Positions 1 through 6,647 of a stretch of 10,165 nt of DNA are shown piece after piece. Position 1 is the stretch's first letter. Every line of letters begins with the position of its first letter. Both the position numbers and the translations under genes were made by a program. Origin of the DNA: F1-120-MAGs118 sp013360535. Lineage in GTDB: Bacteria > Planctomycetota > UBA1135 > GCA-002686595. The stretch is taken from contig JAPKHC010000068.1 of assembly GCA_026647215.1 (NCBI GenBank), forward strand, positions 1-10,165, written 5' to 3'. The notes beneath the pieces were generated by a model, which was not told the origin of the DNA, did not search any database, and saw only the letters and a program-made list of their open reading frames with translations.

Positions 1-1790
1 AGGTACCGCAGCTGGTTCTCCTCGGCCTCGTCGCGCTGGCTGCGCGCGCGCAGCTCGTCGAACTCGCGCCGCAGCTCGCCTTCGACCAGCCGCTCGCCGA
101 GGTCGAGCTGCCCGACGCTGCCGACCAGCCCGCGCGCGATGGCGAGCCCACGCTCGTCGCGGCGCACCACACGCTCGCTCGATTCCTCGACCCGCAGGCC
201 CGCGAAGCTGTCGGCGTGGCGCGAGAGCAGCAGCACCGTCGCGTAGCTCGGCTCGCGCACGACGACCTTCTCGCGACTGCCGCGGTCCTTGAGCACGTAA
301 CGCGCGCGCTCCGCCGCGCGGTCGAGCCGCCCTTCGGCCGCCGAGAGGCGCGGGCGTCCTTCGCGCTGCGCCGCAGCGACCCGCGCGGCGAACGCGGGCT
401 CGAGCGCGACTTGCAGGTCGTGGTCGCAGCGGGCGAGCAGCGCGAGAGTGTGCTCACGCACGAACTTGCCGTCGACGCGCTCGGCGAGCGCCTCCGACCA
501 GCTCGCCGCGAGCTCCGCGACGTCCTCGGGCTCCGCGTCGAGTCCCAGTTCGACGCGCGCGAGCGTCGCCCACGACGCGCTGCCTTCGTCCTCGGCCTCG
601 AGCGCGCGCGGGTCCTGCCAGGCGAAGAGCTGCGGCGGCGGGCCTTCGGACTGGCCCTCGAGCAGCTCGTCGAGCTCGCCCAGCACCGCCACCTCGCCCG
701 ACTCGCGCCAACCGCGCAGCAGCGCCCGCTCGGGATCGGCGGCGAAGGCCGTGGCCCAGCGTCCGATCACGAGTTCCGGCCCGTCGATCTCGAGCCGCGC
801 CACCCGCAGCTCGGCCACCAGCCGCTCGGGCACACGCTCGAACAGGTTCGCCTTCCACGTGGCACGCGCGCGCTCGAGCCACAGCCAGCTGCGCGCGGAG
901 TTCCAGCCGAGCAGCGCCTCGATCCAGCGCAGGTCGAGCGAGCCGTGCACGAGCGTCGGCTCGACGCGGCCCGGCGCGAACCCGAAGACCTCCTCGAACA
1001 GGTCACTCGCCGTGTCGTCCTCGACGCTCGCCCGCCACTCCTCGAGCCGCGTCAGCAGCTGCGCCAGCGGATCGGCCGCCGGCTCCGCCCCGCGCGCGAC
1101 TTCGTCGAGCTCGAGTTGCAGCGCGAGCTGCTGCAGGTCGCCACGCGCGCGCTCGAGTCGCTCGTCGATGCGCGCCTCGAGCTTCTCGCGCGTGAGGTTG
1201 TCGCGCACGCGCGCGGCGAGCTCGACCAGCGGCACGTCCGGATGTTCCTTGCAGGTCTTCGCGAACTCCTTCGCGTCCTGCCTGTCGAGACCGAAGAACT
1301 GCACGATGTAGAAGCGCGCGTCGCTGCGCCGCAGGCGGCGCGCCTCGTTCTCGACGTCCCCCGCGGGCACCGTGCGTCCGCCGAGGACGAGCTCGCCGCC
1401 GTCGGCAAATTGCTCGAGCTGCGCCGGCGTCAGGCCGCACAGCTCGCGCGTCCAGCCCACGAGATTGGCGAACGTGCGCTCGAGCGGCTCGGGCTCGCCG
1501 AACAGCGCCGTGCGCGCATGCGCCACGGCCCCCAGCGGATGTTCGCGGCGGAACGCGCGGTAGTTGAACATCACGCGGTAGATGCGCTCGTCGTGCGCGA
1601 GCTCGCGCCCGCGTGCATCGCGGATCGCGCCGCGCTGGTAGGGTCGCACGGCGCCCGAACGCACCAGCGTGGCCGCCTGCGACGTCCACACCGACGCCTC
1701 GGCGATCTGCACCTGATACAGGCGCCCGAGGAGCAGCACGGTGCCCACGAGCACGACCAGCATCAACGGGAGGATGCGCCGACCCGCCAC
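1..1790 (-). CDS. mrdA: Penicillin-binding protein 2 (elongasome transpeptidase), N-terminal 596 residues, 3' end outside window
   Basis: Probable class B penicillin-binding protein that cross-links peptidoglycan with MreBCD/RodA during side-wall growth. Seen: one membrane anchor at about residues 5-25, a periplasmic stem, and an RG-box (RGAIRDARGRELA, residues 53-65) matching the RGxIxDRNGxxLA box that follows the anchor in PBP2/FtsI proteins. A segment at about 525-560 (AGLRVEE, then GLVGSVGQLDL) resembles the end of the PBP2 pedestal. Between them lie about 450 mostly helical, Glu/Arg/Ala/Leu-rich residues with a likely coiled coil near 199-230; normal PBP2s have roughly a third of that. 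The transpeptidase domain with its SxxK serine lies beyond base 1, so the enzyme assignment rests on the RG-box, topology and position after mreD. The GTG at 1790 is chosen because GGAGGG lies 7 bases upstream; it overlaps mreD by 28 bases. The frame is open throughout. FtsI is the main alternative, but the neighbours argue for MrdA. Confidence 0.82.
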   Translation of the reverse strand, partial: MAGRRILPLMLVVLVGTVLLLGRLYQVQIAEASVWTSQAATLVRSGAVRPYQRGAIRDARGRELAHDERIYRVMFNYRAFRREHPLGAVAHARTALFGEPEPLERTFANLVGWTRELCGLTPAQLEQFADGGELVLGGRTVPAGDVENEARRLRRSDARFYIVQFFGLDRQDAKEFAKTCKEHPDVPLVELAARVRDNLTREKLEARIDERLERARGDLQQLALQLELDEVARGAEPAADPLAQLLTRLEEWRASVEDDTASDLFEEVFGFAPGRVEPTLVHGSLDLRWIEALLGWNSARSWLWLERARATWKANLFERVPERLVAELRVARLEIDGPELVIGRWATAFAADPERALLRGWRESGEVAVLGELDELLEGQSEGPPPQLFAWQDPRALEAEDEGSASWATLARVELGLDAEPEDVAELAASWSEALAERVDGKFVREHTLALLARCDHDLQVALEPAFAARVAAAQREGRPRLSAAEGRLDRAAERARYVLKDRGSREKVVVREPSYATVLLLSRHADSFAGLRVEESSERVVRRDERGLAIARGLVGSVGQLDLGERLVEGELRREFDELRARSQRDEAEENQLRY

Positions 1791-2335
1791 GGTCGTTCCC
1801 TCCACAACGGGGTCAAGCCCGGCAGGTGCGCGAGCGCACCGCCGAACACGAGCACGAACGCGGCCGTCGCTGCCGCGGCTTCGCAGGCTTCGACCAGCAC
1901 GCTCGCCACCGGCCGCTCCGGCCCGCCGCCGAGCGCCGCGAGCGCGTCGTCGCGCAGGCGCACGAAGTGCGCGAGCGAGAGCCACACCTCCGCAGCGAAC
2001 ACCACCACGAACGTGACCAGCGCGCGCGGCAGCAGCCGCTGCGCGTCGACGACTCCGCGCAGCGTGCGCGCCAGCGCGACGGCGCCGAACGCCACCGCGA
2101 GGCTCGCCACGGGCGGATCGATCGAGACCGCCACGCGCGCCAGACCGAACACGAGCGCGAGCCACGCCAGATCGTCGCGCGGCACGCGGGCGCACAGCAC
2201 CACGAGCAGCGCGAGCCCGAAGTCCGGCATCCACGGCCCGACCGCGAACGCGTCTCCGAAGAACCCGCGCGCGGCGAAGCTCCACGTGGCCCACAGGGTG
2301 ACCCACACCCAGGCCGCGATGCGCTCCGTGCTCAC
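1763..2335 (-). CDS. mreD: Rod shape-determining protein MreD
   Basis: Integral inner-membrane protein of the elongasome, partner of MreC. The 190-residue product is almost wholly hydrophobic. Predicted membrane segments lie at about residues 5-20, 30-50, a pair between about 57 and 92, about 105-125 and about 150-175, in keeping with the 5-6 passes and 160-190 residues usual for the family. MreD sequences are poorly conserved, so the call relies on size, topology and its place between mreC and mrdA. The start is the GTG at 2335, whose last two bases form the TGA of mreC (GTGA overlap), so translation probably depends on ribosomes finishing mreC. The last 28 bases overlap the start of the PBP2 gene and contain its ribosome-binding site. 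A start further upstream would run deep into mreC in a composition typical of a shadow frame. Confidence 0.85.
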   Translation of the reverse strand: MSTERIAAWVWVTLWATWSFAARGFFGDAFAVGPWMPDFGLALLVVLCARVPRDDLAWLALVFGLARVAVSIDPPVASLAVAFGAVALARTLRGVVDAQRLLPRALVTFVVVFAAEVWLSLAHFVRLRDDALAALGGGPERPVASVLVEACEAAAATAAFVLVFGGALAHLPGLTPLWRERPWRVGASSR

Positions 2336-3717
2336 GGCTTCTCCTTCTTCGGCTCCGGCTCCGGCGGCGGCGCGAGGCGCACGCGCACGTGGCCGATCGA
2401 GAGGCGTCGGTCGGCGGCCGCGATGCGCAGCCGATGCGGTCCCACGCCCGTCGGCAGCTCCGCCTCGCCGATCAGGAGCCCGCGGGGCACGAGCGGCTCG
2501 CCCGCGCCGGTGAAGAGCGTCGCGCGCACGATTTCGCCTGGAATTCCAGCGATTCCCAGCGGCGCCGGCCAGTGGAACAGGAGCGCGCCGTCCTCGTCGC
2601 GACCGAGCGACACGATGCGCCCGAGCACCACCGGCGCCGCTCTCCCTTCGATGCGCGCGAGCGCATGCACGCTGCCGCCGGGATCCCCCAGCCGCCGCGC
2701 ATCCGACGACAGCGCACCGGCGTGCACGACCTTGCCGAGCAGGCGCGCGCCGACGACGAGCGCGGCTCCATCCTGCGCGCCCTGCCAGCGCCCGAGCGCG
2801 AGCTCGAAGCCATCGCGCAACTGCGACGGCTCGCCGATCGAGATCACGCGCGCGTCGCTCCACAGCTCGTCGCCGAGCTCGTCGGGCAGCTCGTGGTCGG
2901 GCTCGCGCGCGATCTCCGCCGGCGCGACGATGCACAGCTCGTACAGGCCGCTCGAGAAGTCGACCAGCGGCCGCAGCACCCACTCGCCATCACCGCCGGG
3001 CTCCGGGAAACCGAGCCGGAATCCGTCGGCTTCCGCGGCGAAGCGCGCGAGCGGCGACAGGCGCTCGTCGACGCGTGCGATCGACTGCGGCAGCAGGCGC
3101 GCGCTCGGAGCGGTCACCGACAGGAACAACCGGCCGCTGTCGGCGCGCGACATCGAAGCGAGCCCGCCGACGACGCAGCGCACTTCCTCGCGCGTGCCAT
3201 CGGACTCGACGCGCGCGCCCACCGCGAAGCGCCGCGCGGTCGCGAGCTCGATCCACGCGCTCCCCTTGCGCGGCGCATCGATCTCGACCACGCGACCGAC
3301 GTACGCGTCGCCCGAGCACACGGGCATGCCCGGCTCGATGCCCTCGCACGTTCCGGAGTCGAGCCGCACCTCGAGCTGGTCGAAGTGCTCGGCCCTGCGC
3401 CCGAGGACCTCGACGTGCACGAAGCGCCGCCCGAACGAGAGCTGCGGTTCCGTGGGGAGCGCCGCCGCGCGCTCGGCCTCGTGCAGCGCGCGGCGCTGCG
3501 CGACCTCGGCCTCGAGCCGCTCCGCGAGCTCCGCTTCCGCCGCACGCACGGATCGCAGCCGCAACCAGCGCCACGGAGCGAGAGCCTCGGCCAGCGCACG
3601 CGCCGGCGCGAGTCCCACATCGAGCCAAGCCTCGACGCGCGCGTCAGGGCGCAGCGAAAGCCACGCGCACCCGCACAACGCGACGAGGAAGGCCGTCCTC
3701 CTCCTCGTGCCCCCCAC
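2332..3717 (-). CDS. mreC: Rod shape-determining protein MreC
   Basis: Periplasmic scaffold protein of the elongasome that binds and activates PBP2. The 461-residue product has a short basic N-terminus (GGTRRRT), one membrane anchor at about residues 8-24 and a coiled coil at about 55-88 (AEAELAERLEAEVAQRR). A long beta-rich region follows with MreC-like stretches such as GIEPGMPVCSGDAYVGRVVEI near residues 128-148. It ends in a proline/lysine tail (PPPEPEPKKEKP). E. coli MreC is about 370 residues, so this one is long, with extra length in the C-terminal half. The start is a GTG at 3717, chosen because it directly precedes the anchor; no good Shine-Dalgarno sequence is visible. The gene lies 96 bases after mreB and its stop overlaps the mreD start. 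The family call is well supported by architecture and gene order; sequence similarity to known MreC is modest, as is usual. Confidence 0.88.
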   Translation of the reverse strand: MGGTRRRTAFLVALCGCAWLSLRPDARVEAWLDVGLAPARALAEALAPWRWLRLRSVRAAEAELAERLEAEVAQRRALHEAERAAALPTEPQLSFGRRFVHVEVLGRRAEHFDQLEVRLDSGTCEGIEPGMPVCSGDAYVGRVVEIDAPRKGSAWIELATARRFAVGARVESDGTREEVRCVVGGLASMSRADSGRLFLSVTAPSARLLPQSIARVDERLSPLARFAAEADGFRLGFPEPGGDGEWVLRPLVDFSSGLYELCIVAPAEIAREPDHELPDELGDELWSDARVISIGEPSQLRDGFELALGRWQGAQDGAALVVGARLLGKVVHAGALSSDARRLGDPGGSVHALARIEGRAAPVVLGRIVSLGRDEDGALLFHWPAPLGIAGIPGEIVRATLFTGAGEPLVPRGLLIGEAELPTGVGPHRLRIAAADRRLSIGHVRVRLAPPPEPEPKKEKP

Positions 3718-3785
3718 TGGGGCCGAATCCTACGCCGCGCGCGCGTCCAAGTCTCCGCTGCGGCGCGGCTCCGAAAACACCACGA

Positions 3786-3803
3786 AGCCGCGCGCTCGCG
3801 GCT
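3786..3803 (-). other. Hairpin between mreB and mreC
   Basis: A perfect 7-bp inverted repeat (AGCCGCG / CGCGGCT) with a 4-base loop lies 10 bases after the mreB stop in the 96-base mreB-mreC gap. A TTTT follows it on the minus strand about 9 bases downstream. This could be a partial terminator or a stability hairpin that makes mreB more abundant than mreCD-mrdA. In such GC-rich DNA it could also be chance. Confidence 0.35.
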
Positions 3804-3813
3804 CCACGTGCTC

Positions 3814-4878
3814 TCAATCGTCGTCGTCGGTCGACAGCACGCGCGAGAAGACGTCGAGCTTCTCGAGGAACACGCCGGTTCCGCGCGCCACCGCCGTCAG
3901 CGGGTCGGGTCCGATGCGCGCCGGGAGGCCGAGGTGCTCGGCCATGGCCTCGGCGATGCCGAGCAGGAGCGCCCCGCCGCCGACCAGCGTCACGCCCGTG
4001 TCGCAGATGTCGGCCGAAAGTTCCGGCGGAGCCTCTTCCAGCACGGTGCGTGTCGCCTCGCAGATCTGGCGCACGGGCTCGGACAGGGCCTCGCGCACCT
4101 CGATCGACGTGATCACCGTCTTGCGCGGCAGGCCGCTGATCGTGTCGCGGCCCTTCACTTCCATCGAGAGCTCCTGCGCCATCGGCCAGGCCGAGCCGAT
4201 GGTGAGCTTGATCTTCTCGGCCGTCTGTTCGCCGATCGCGAGGTTGTGGTGGCGCCGCAGGTGGTTGACGATCGCCTCGTCGAGCTCGTCGCCGCCGATG
4301 CGCAGGCTGGTCGCCGCGACCTCGCCCGCCAGCGCGAGCACCGCGATCTCGGTCGTGCCGCCGCCGATGTCGACCACCAGCGAGCCCCGCGGGTCCGTCA
4401 CGGGCAGCTCGCAGCCGATGCCGGCCGCCATGGTCTCGTTGATCAGGAACACGCGCCGCGCGCCCGCGCGCTCGGCCGAGTGGATCACCGCGCGCCGCTC
4501 GACCGCCGTGATGCCGTAGGGCACCGCGATCACGACCTGCGGCTTCACCCACGTCTTGCCCTCGTGGACCTTGGTGATGAAGTAGCGCAGCATGCGCTCG
4601 GTCACCTCGAAGTCCGCGATCACGCCGTCGCGCAGCGGGCGGATGGCCTCGATGTTGCCCGGCGTCTTGCCGAGCATCGCCTTGGCGGTGTTGCCGACCG
4701 CCATGCCGTCGAGCAGCACTTCGTTCGTGCCCTTCTTGACCGCGACGACACTGGGCTCGTTGAGGATGATGCCGCGGCCGCGCACGCACACGAGCGTGTT
4801 GGCGGTGCCGAGGTCGATGCCCATGTCGACCGAAAAGCGGCCCAAGGCCCATTCGACCGGCTTGAAGACGCTGCCCAT
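3814..4878 (-). CDS. mreB: Actin-like rod shape protein MreB
   Basis: Cytoskeletal ATPase that forms membrane-bound filaments and directs side-wall synthesis. The 354-residue product (E. coli 347) has the actin-fold signatures in order. Phosphate-1 loop is at residues 20-30 (GIDLGTANTLV), NEPSVVAV at 40-47, TPGNIEAIRPLRDGVIADF at 72-90, phosphate-2 loop at 170-177 (DIGGGTTE), RIGGDELDEAI at 193-203, and adenosine motif at 299-305 (VGGGALL) followed by DPLTAVARGTG. An amphipathic N-terminal stretch (residues 4-16) could dock it to the membrane. The loop at 147-155 reads NETMAAGIG where most MreBs have EEPMAAAIG. The ATG at 4878 is chosen because residue 1 then falls just before the conserved domain; an in-frame extension to 5001 is open but adds a low-complexity Arg/Pro leader with no homology. 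The C-terminus ends in DDDD. It is the first gene of the mre block. Confidence 0.97.
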   Translation of the reverse strand: MGSVFKPVEWALGRFSVDMGIDLGTANTLVCVRGRGIILNEPSVVAVKKGTNEVLLDGMAVGNTAKAMLGKTPGNIEAIRPLRDGVIADFEVTERMLRYFITKVHEGKTWVKPQVVIAVPYGITAVERRAVIHSAERAGARRVFLINETMAAGIGCELPVTDPRGSLVVDIGGGTTEIAVLALAGEVAATSLRIGGDELDEAIVNHLRRHHNLAIGEQTAEKIKLTIGSAWPMAQELSMEVKGRDTISGLPRKTVITSIEVREALSEPVRQICEATRTVLEEAPPELSADICDTGVTLVGGGALLLGIAEAMAEHLGLPARIGPDPLTAVARGTGVFLEKLDVFSRVLSTDDDD

Positions 4879-5019
4879 GCGAGGTGAACGCTTGGCTAGG
4901 GGCCGGCGGCGCGCGCGCGGACCCAGATCAGGGGGAGTCGAGGCGTGAGAACTTCGGGAGAATCCCGATCCGCCGTTCCCTGCGGCCCGCGCGGGGCGCA
5001 ACGGATGCGGAGCGCGTGG

Positions 5020-5025
5020 ATTCTA
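5020..5025 (-). promoter_or_regulatory. Candidate -10 element for mreB
   Basis: TAGAAT on the minus strand, 141 bases upstream of the mreB ATG, in the 263-base gap between the small membrane protein gene and mreB. It is one of the few AT-rich hexamers there, but no convincing -35 box lies 16-18 bases before it. Since a terminator precedes it, mreB should have a promoter somewhere in 4879-5081; this is the best visible candidate only. Confidence 0.25.
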
Positions 5026-5081
5026 GGCACAACCGGCGCGATCGCGCTCGTGCGAGCCACGATCTTTCGCGTCGGATTGCG

Positions 5082-5123
5082 AAAACCTAGGCGGCCGGCG
5101 CCCCGCGAGGAGCACCGGCCGCC
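5082..5123 (-). terminator. Intrinsic terminator after the small membrane protein gene
   Basis: A perfect 9-bp inverted repeat, GGCGGCCGG (5115-5123 on the minus strand) and CCGGCCGCC (5090-5098), with a 16-base loop, starts 18 bases after the TAG at 5142. It is followed after four bases by TTTT. The stem is very stable; the short and slightly displaced U-tract makes it less than ideal. It would separate the coiled-coil/small-protein unit from mreB. Confidence 0.6.
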
Positions 5124-5141
5124 CGTGGATCGAGCCGGGGT

Positions 5142-5351
5142 CTACTTGAAGAAGATGCCCTGGCCGAGCGCGCCCAGCTCGTGATCGACCAGCACGATGG
5201 CGGCGATCAGGACGAGCGCGATGATGATCGAGGCGCCTTCGAGGAAGCCGAGACCGGCCGATTCCTCGACGACCTCGACGCTGGTGGTCTTGGTGGACTT
5301 GGCGGCGGCCTTCTTGTCGGCCTTCGGCGCACGTGCGGGGCTCTTTGCCAT
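5142..5351 (-). CDS. Small single-pass membrane protein, function unknown
   Basis: Not a family I recognise. The 69-residue product has a Lys/Ala-rich, strongly basic N-terminus (residues 1-22), a short acidic patch (VEVVEE, 25-30), a single hydrophobic helix at about 40-56 (SIIIALVLIAAIVLV) and a 13-residue tail ending GQGIFFK. The basic N-terminus predicts N-in topology. The ATG at 5351 has an AAGGGAA-type purine run 8-15 bases upstream. It lies 33 bases after the coiled-coil gene on the same strand, so the two are probably cotranscribed, and a strong hairpin follows it. The clean hydrophobic segment, the start context and the terminator support a real gene despite its size. A role as accessory partner of the coiled-coil protein is possible but unproven. 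Confidence 0.75.
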   Translation of the reverse strand: MAKSPARAPKADKKAAAKSTKTTSVEVVEESAGLGFLEGASIIIALVLIAAIVLVDHELGALGQGIFFK

Positions 5352-5384
5352 GGTCAGGTTCCCTTTCTTTGGGGAAGGGGTGGC

Positions 5385-6242
5385 TTAGAGGCGCGACGCG
5401 GCGCTGTCGCCGGCGTTCATCGTCGTACCGGCCGGAGCGAGGACCACGAGGCCCGCGCAGGTGTCGTCGGTGACCGTCTCGACCTTGATCTGGCCCTTGT
5501 ACTGGGTGCCGTTGTAGATCTCGAAGGTGTAGCCGCGCTTGATGCCGTCGTTCTTGCCCTTGTTGAGGGCGACCAGACCCGGCTTCAGGCTGTAGTCGAC
5601 CTTGACGACCTGAGCGGCGATCTGCGGCTGGGCGGTGACTTCGCTCTCCGACATGCCGGTGATCGCGATCAGGTTCGCGTACTTGGTCTCGACGGCGGCG
5701 GTGGCCTTCTTCTGGCTCGTCAGCGCCTTCTCGAGGTCGGCGATCGCCATGTCGGCCTGGGTCTTGGCCTCTTCCGCGGTGCGCTGGGCCACGAGGGCGT
5801 CCTGCGCCTTGCGGTCGGCGGCGTCCTTGGCCTGCTGGGCGGCGGCCTTCGCCTCGAGGGCGGCCGTCTTCTCCTGGTCGAGCTTCTTGAGCGTCTCGGA
5901 GACGTTCGTCAGCGACTCGCCGATCTTGGCGACGTCACCGCGCAGGCCTTCGTTGGCGCGCTTGGCGGTGTCGAGGTCCGACTGCAGGCGCTCGACGTCG
6001 CTCTTGAACTGGCGGCTTTCCGACTGGGCCGAGTCCTTGGCCTGACGCTCGGTGGCGAGCGCGGCCGAGGTCGTCTCGAGCTCCGACTGGACCTTGGCCT
6101 TGGCCGCGTTGGCGGCTTCGACCTGGCCGGTCAGGTTCTTCTTGAGCTCCGCCGTCTTGTTCAGCGAGTTGGCGGCCCACCCGAGGAAGGCGCCGGCGAG
6201 GAGCAGGTTCAGGGCGATCAGGATCTTACCGATGGTGCTCAT
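5385..6242 (-). CDS. Membrane-anchored long coiled-coil protein, function unknown
   Basis: The 285-residue product has an N-terminal membrane helix (about residues 6-24), then an Ala/Lys/Glu/Gln-rich coiled coil over about 30-190, then a globular, probably beta-rich domain at about 205-285. That domain has the pattern VALNKGKNDGIKRGYTFEIY followed by YKGQIKVETVTDDTCAG. Such a 'no-G-x-x-dG-hx-G' pattern is known from small beta-barrel domains of envelope proteins; I cannot name the family with certainty. The only Cys is residue 262. The anchor probably places the rod and barrel outside the inner membrane. The ATG at 6242 is chosen because GGAG lies 4 bases upstream and the membrane helix follows at once; the open frame further upstream (to 6557) crosses the promoter and is Pro/Ser/Arg junk. 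A near-consensus promoter lies about 170 bases upstream, and the small membrane protein gene follows after 33 bases. Architecture is broadly MreC-like (anchor, coil, barrel), but the coil is far longer. Confidence 0.85.
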   Translation of the reverse strand: MSTIGKILIALNLLLAGAFLGWAANSLNKTAELKKNLTGQVEAANAAKAKVQSELETTSAALATERQAKDSAQSESRQFKSDVERLQSDLDTAKRANEGLRGDVAKIGESLTNVSETLKKLDQEKTAALEAKAAAQQAKDAADRKAQDALVAQRTAEEAKTQADMAIADLEKALTSQKKATAAVETKYANLIAITGMSESEVTAQPQIAAQVVKVDYSLKPGLVALNKGKNDGIKRGYTFEIYNGTQYKGQIKVETVTDDTCAGLVVLAPAGTTMNAGDSAASRL

Positions 6243-6343
6243 ACGTCTCCGGAAAGGCGGGGGTTCCGTTCGTCGCGCGGCGTTGGGCTGCGTAACCGTC
6301 GAGGCGTCGTGCTTCGAGGTTCGCGGGGTTTCCGTCGGCGAGG

Positions 6344-6365
6344 GTGTCGCGACGGACCGCGACGC
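6344..6365 (-). other. Hairpin in the leader of the coiled-coil gene
   Basis: GTCGCG (6346-6351) and CGCGAC (6358-6363) form a 6-bp perfect stem with a 6-base loop, extendable by a G:U and a G:C pair. It falls about 40-60 bases after the predicted transcription start, within a leader of about 160 bases. It may be a leader structure or chance in GC-rich DNA. Confidence 0.25.
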
Positions 6366-6410
6366 GCTGGGTTGGGACTGTCGTTTGGGGGGTGGGACAG
6401 GTGGGGCGGG

Positions 6411-6440
6411 AGTATAGGTGCGCGGAATCTTTGGGGTCAA
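6411..6440 (-). promoter_or_regulatory. Sigma70-type promoter of the coiled-coil gene
   Basis: On the minus strand TTGACC (6435-6440) is followed after 18 bases by TATACT (6411-6416). Both boxes match the sigma70 consensus at five of six positions, which stands out in this GC-rich background. Transcription would start near 6404, giving a leader of about 160 bases before the ATG at 6242. It lies downstream of lnt and its terminator-like hairpin, so it fits as promoter of the coiled-coil/small-protein unit. Confidence 0.65.
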
Positions 6441-6583
6441 GATCGAGCGCGACCTTGCCGCAGGAGTCTTCGCTTTCGTGACCCGGGGCCCGCAGGACTC
6501 CGAGGCCTGCCGGTCCGAGCGGCGCCCTGCCTCCCCGCGCGGGACGGCCCGGGGCACCGCGCCCAGGGTCTCCGCCGCCGTCG

Positions 6584-6620
6584 AAGAGGAAAGGAGACCG
6601 GGAGAGGAGACCCCTCCCGG
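6584..6620 (-). terminator. Weak terminator-like hairpin after lnt
   Basis: CCGGGAG and CTCCCGG (6614-6620 and 6598-6604) form a perfect 7-bp stem with a 9-base loop, 27 bases after the lnt TAA. The minus strand continues with a pyrimidine tract (TCTCCTTTCCTCTT) instead of a pure U-run. It probably ends lnt transcription with moderate efficiency. The remaining intergenic DNA up to 6440 shows no gene. Confidence 0.5.
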
Positions 6621-6647
6621 ACGCGGACGCCGACCCGCGCTCCCCCA

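Noticed and set aside
216..4887. Very long open frames on the plus strand (216-2513, 1613-4519, 2389-4887) opposite mrdA, mreD, mreC and mreB
   Set aside because: They are Arg/Ala/Ser/Pro-rich, overlap each other, lack domain motifs and lie antisense to recognisable genes; GC-rich codons leave these frames open by chance.
4879..5001. N-terminal extension of MreB to the ATG at 5001
   Set aside because: The added 41 residues are low-complexity Arg/Pro/Ser, and the ATG at 4878 gives the normal family length.
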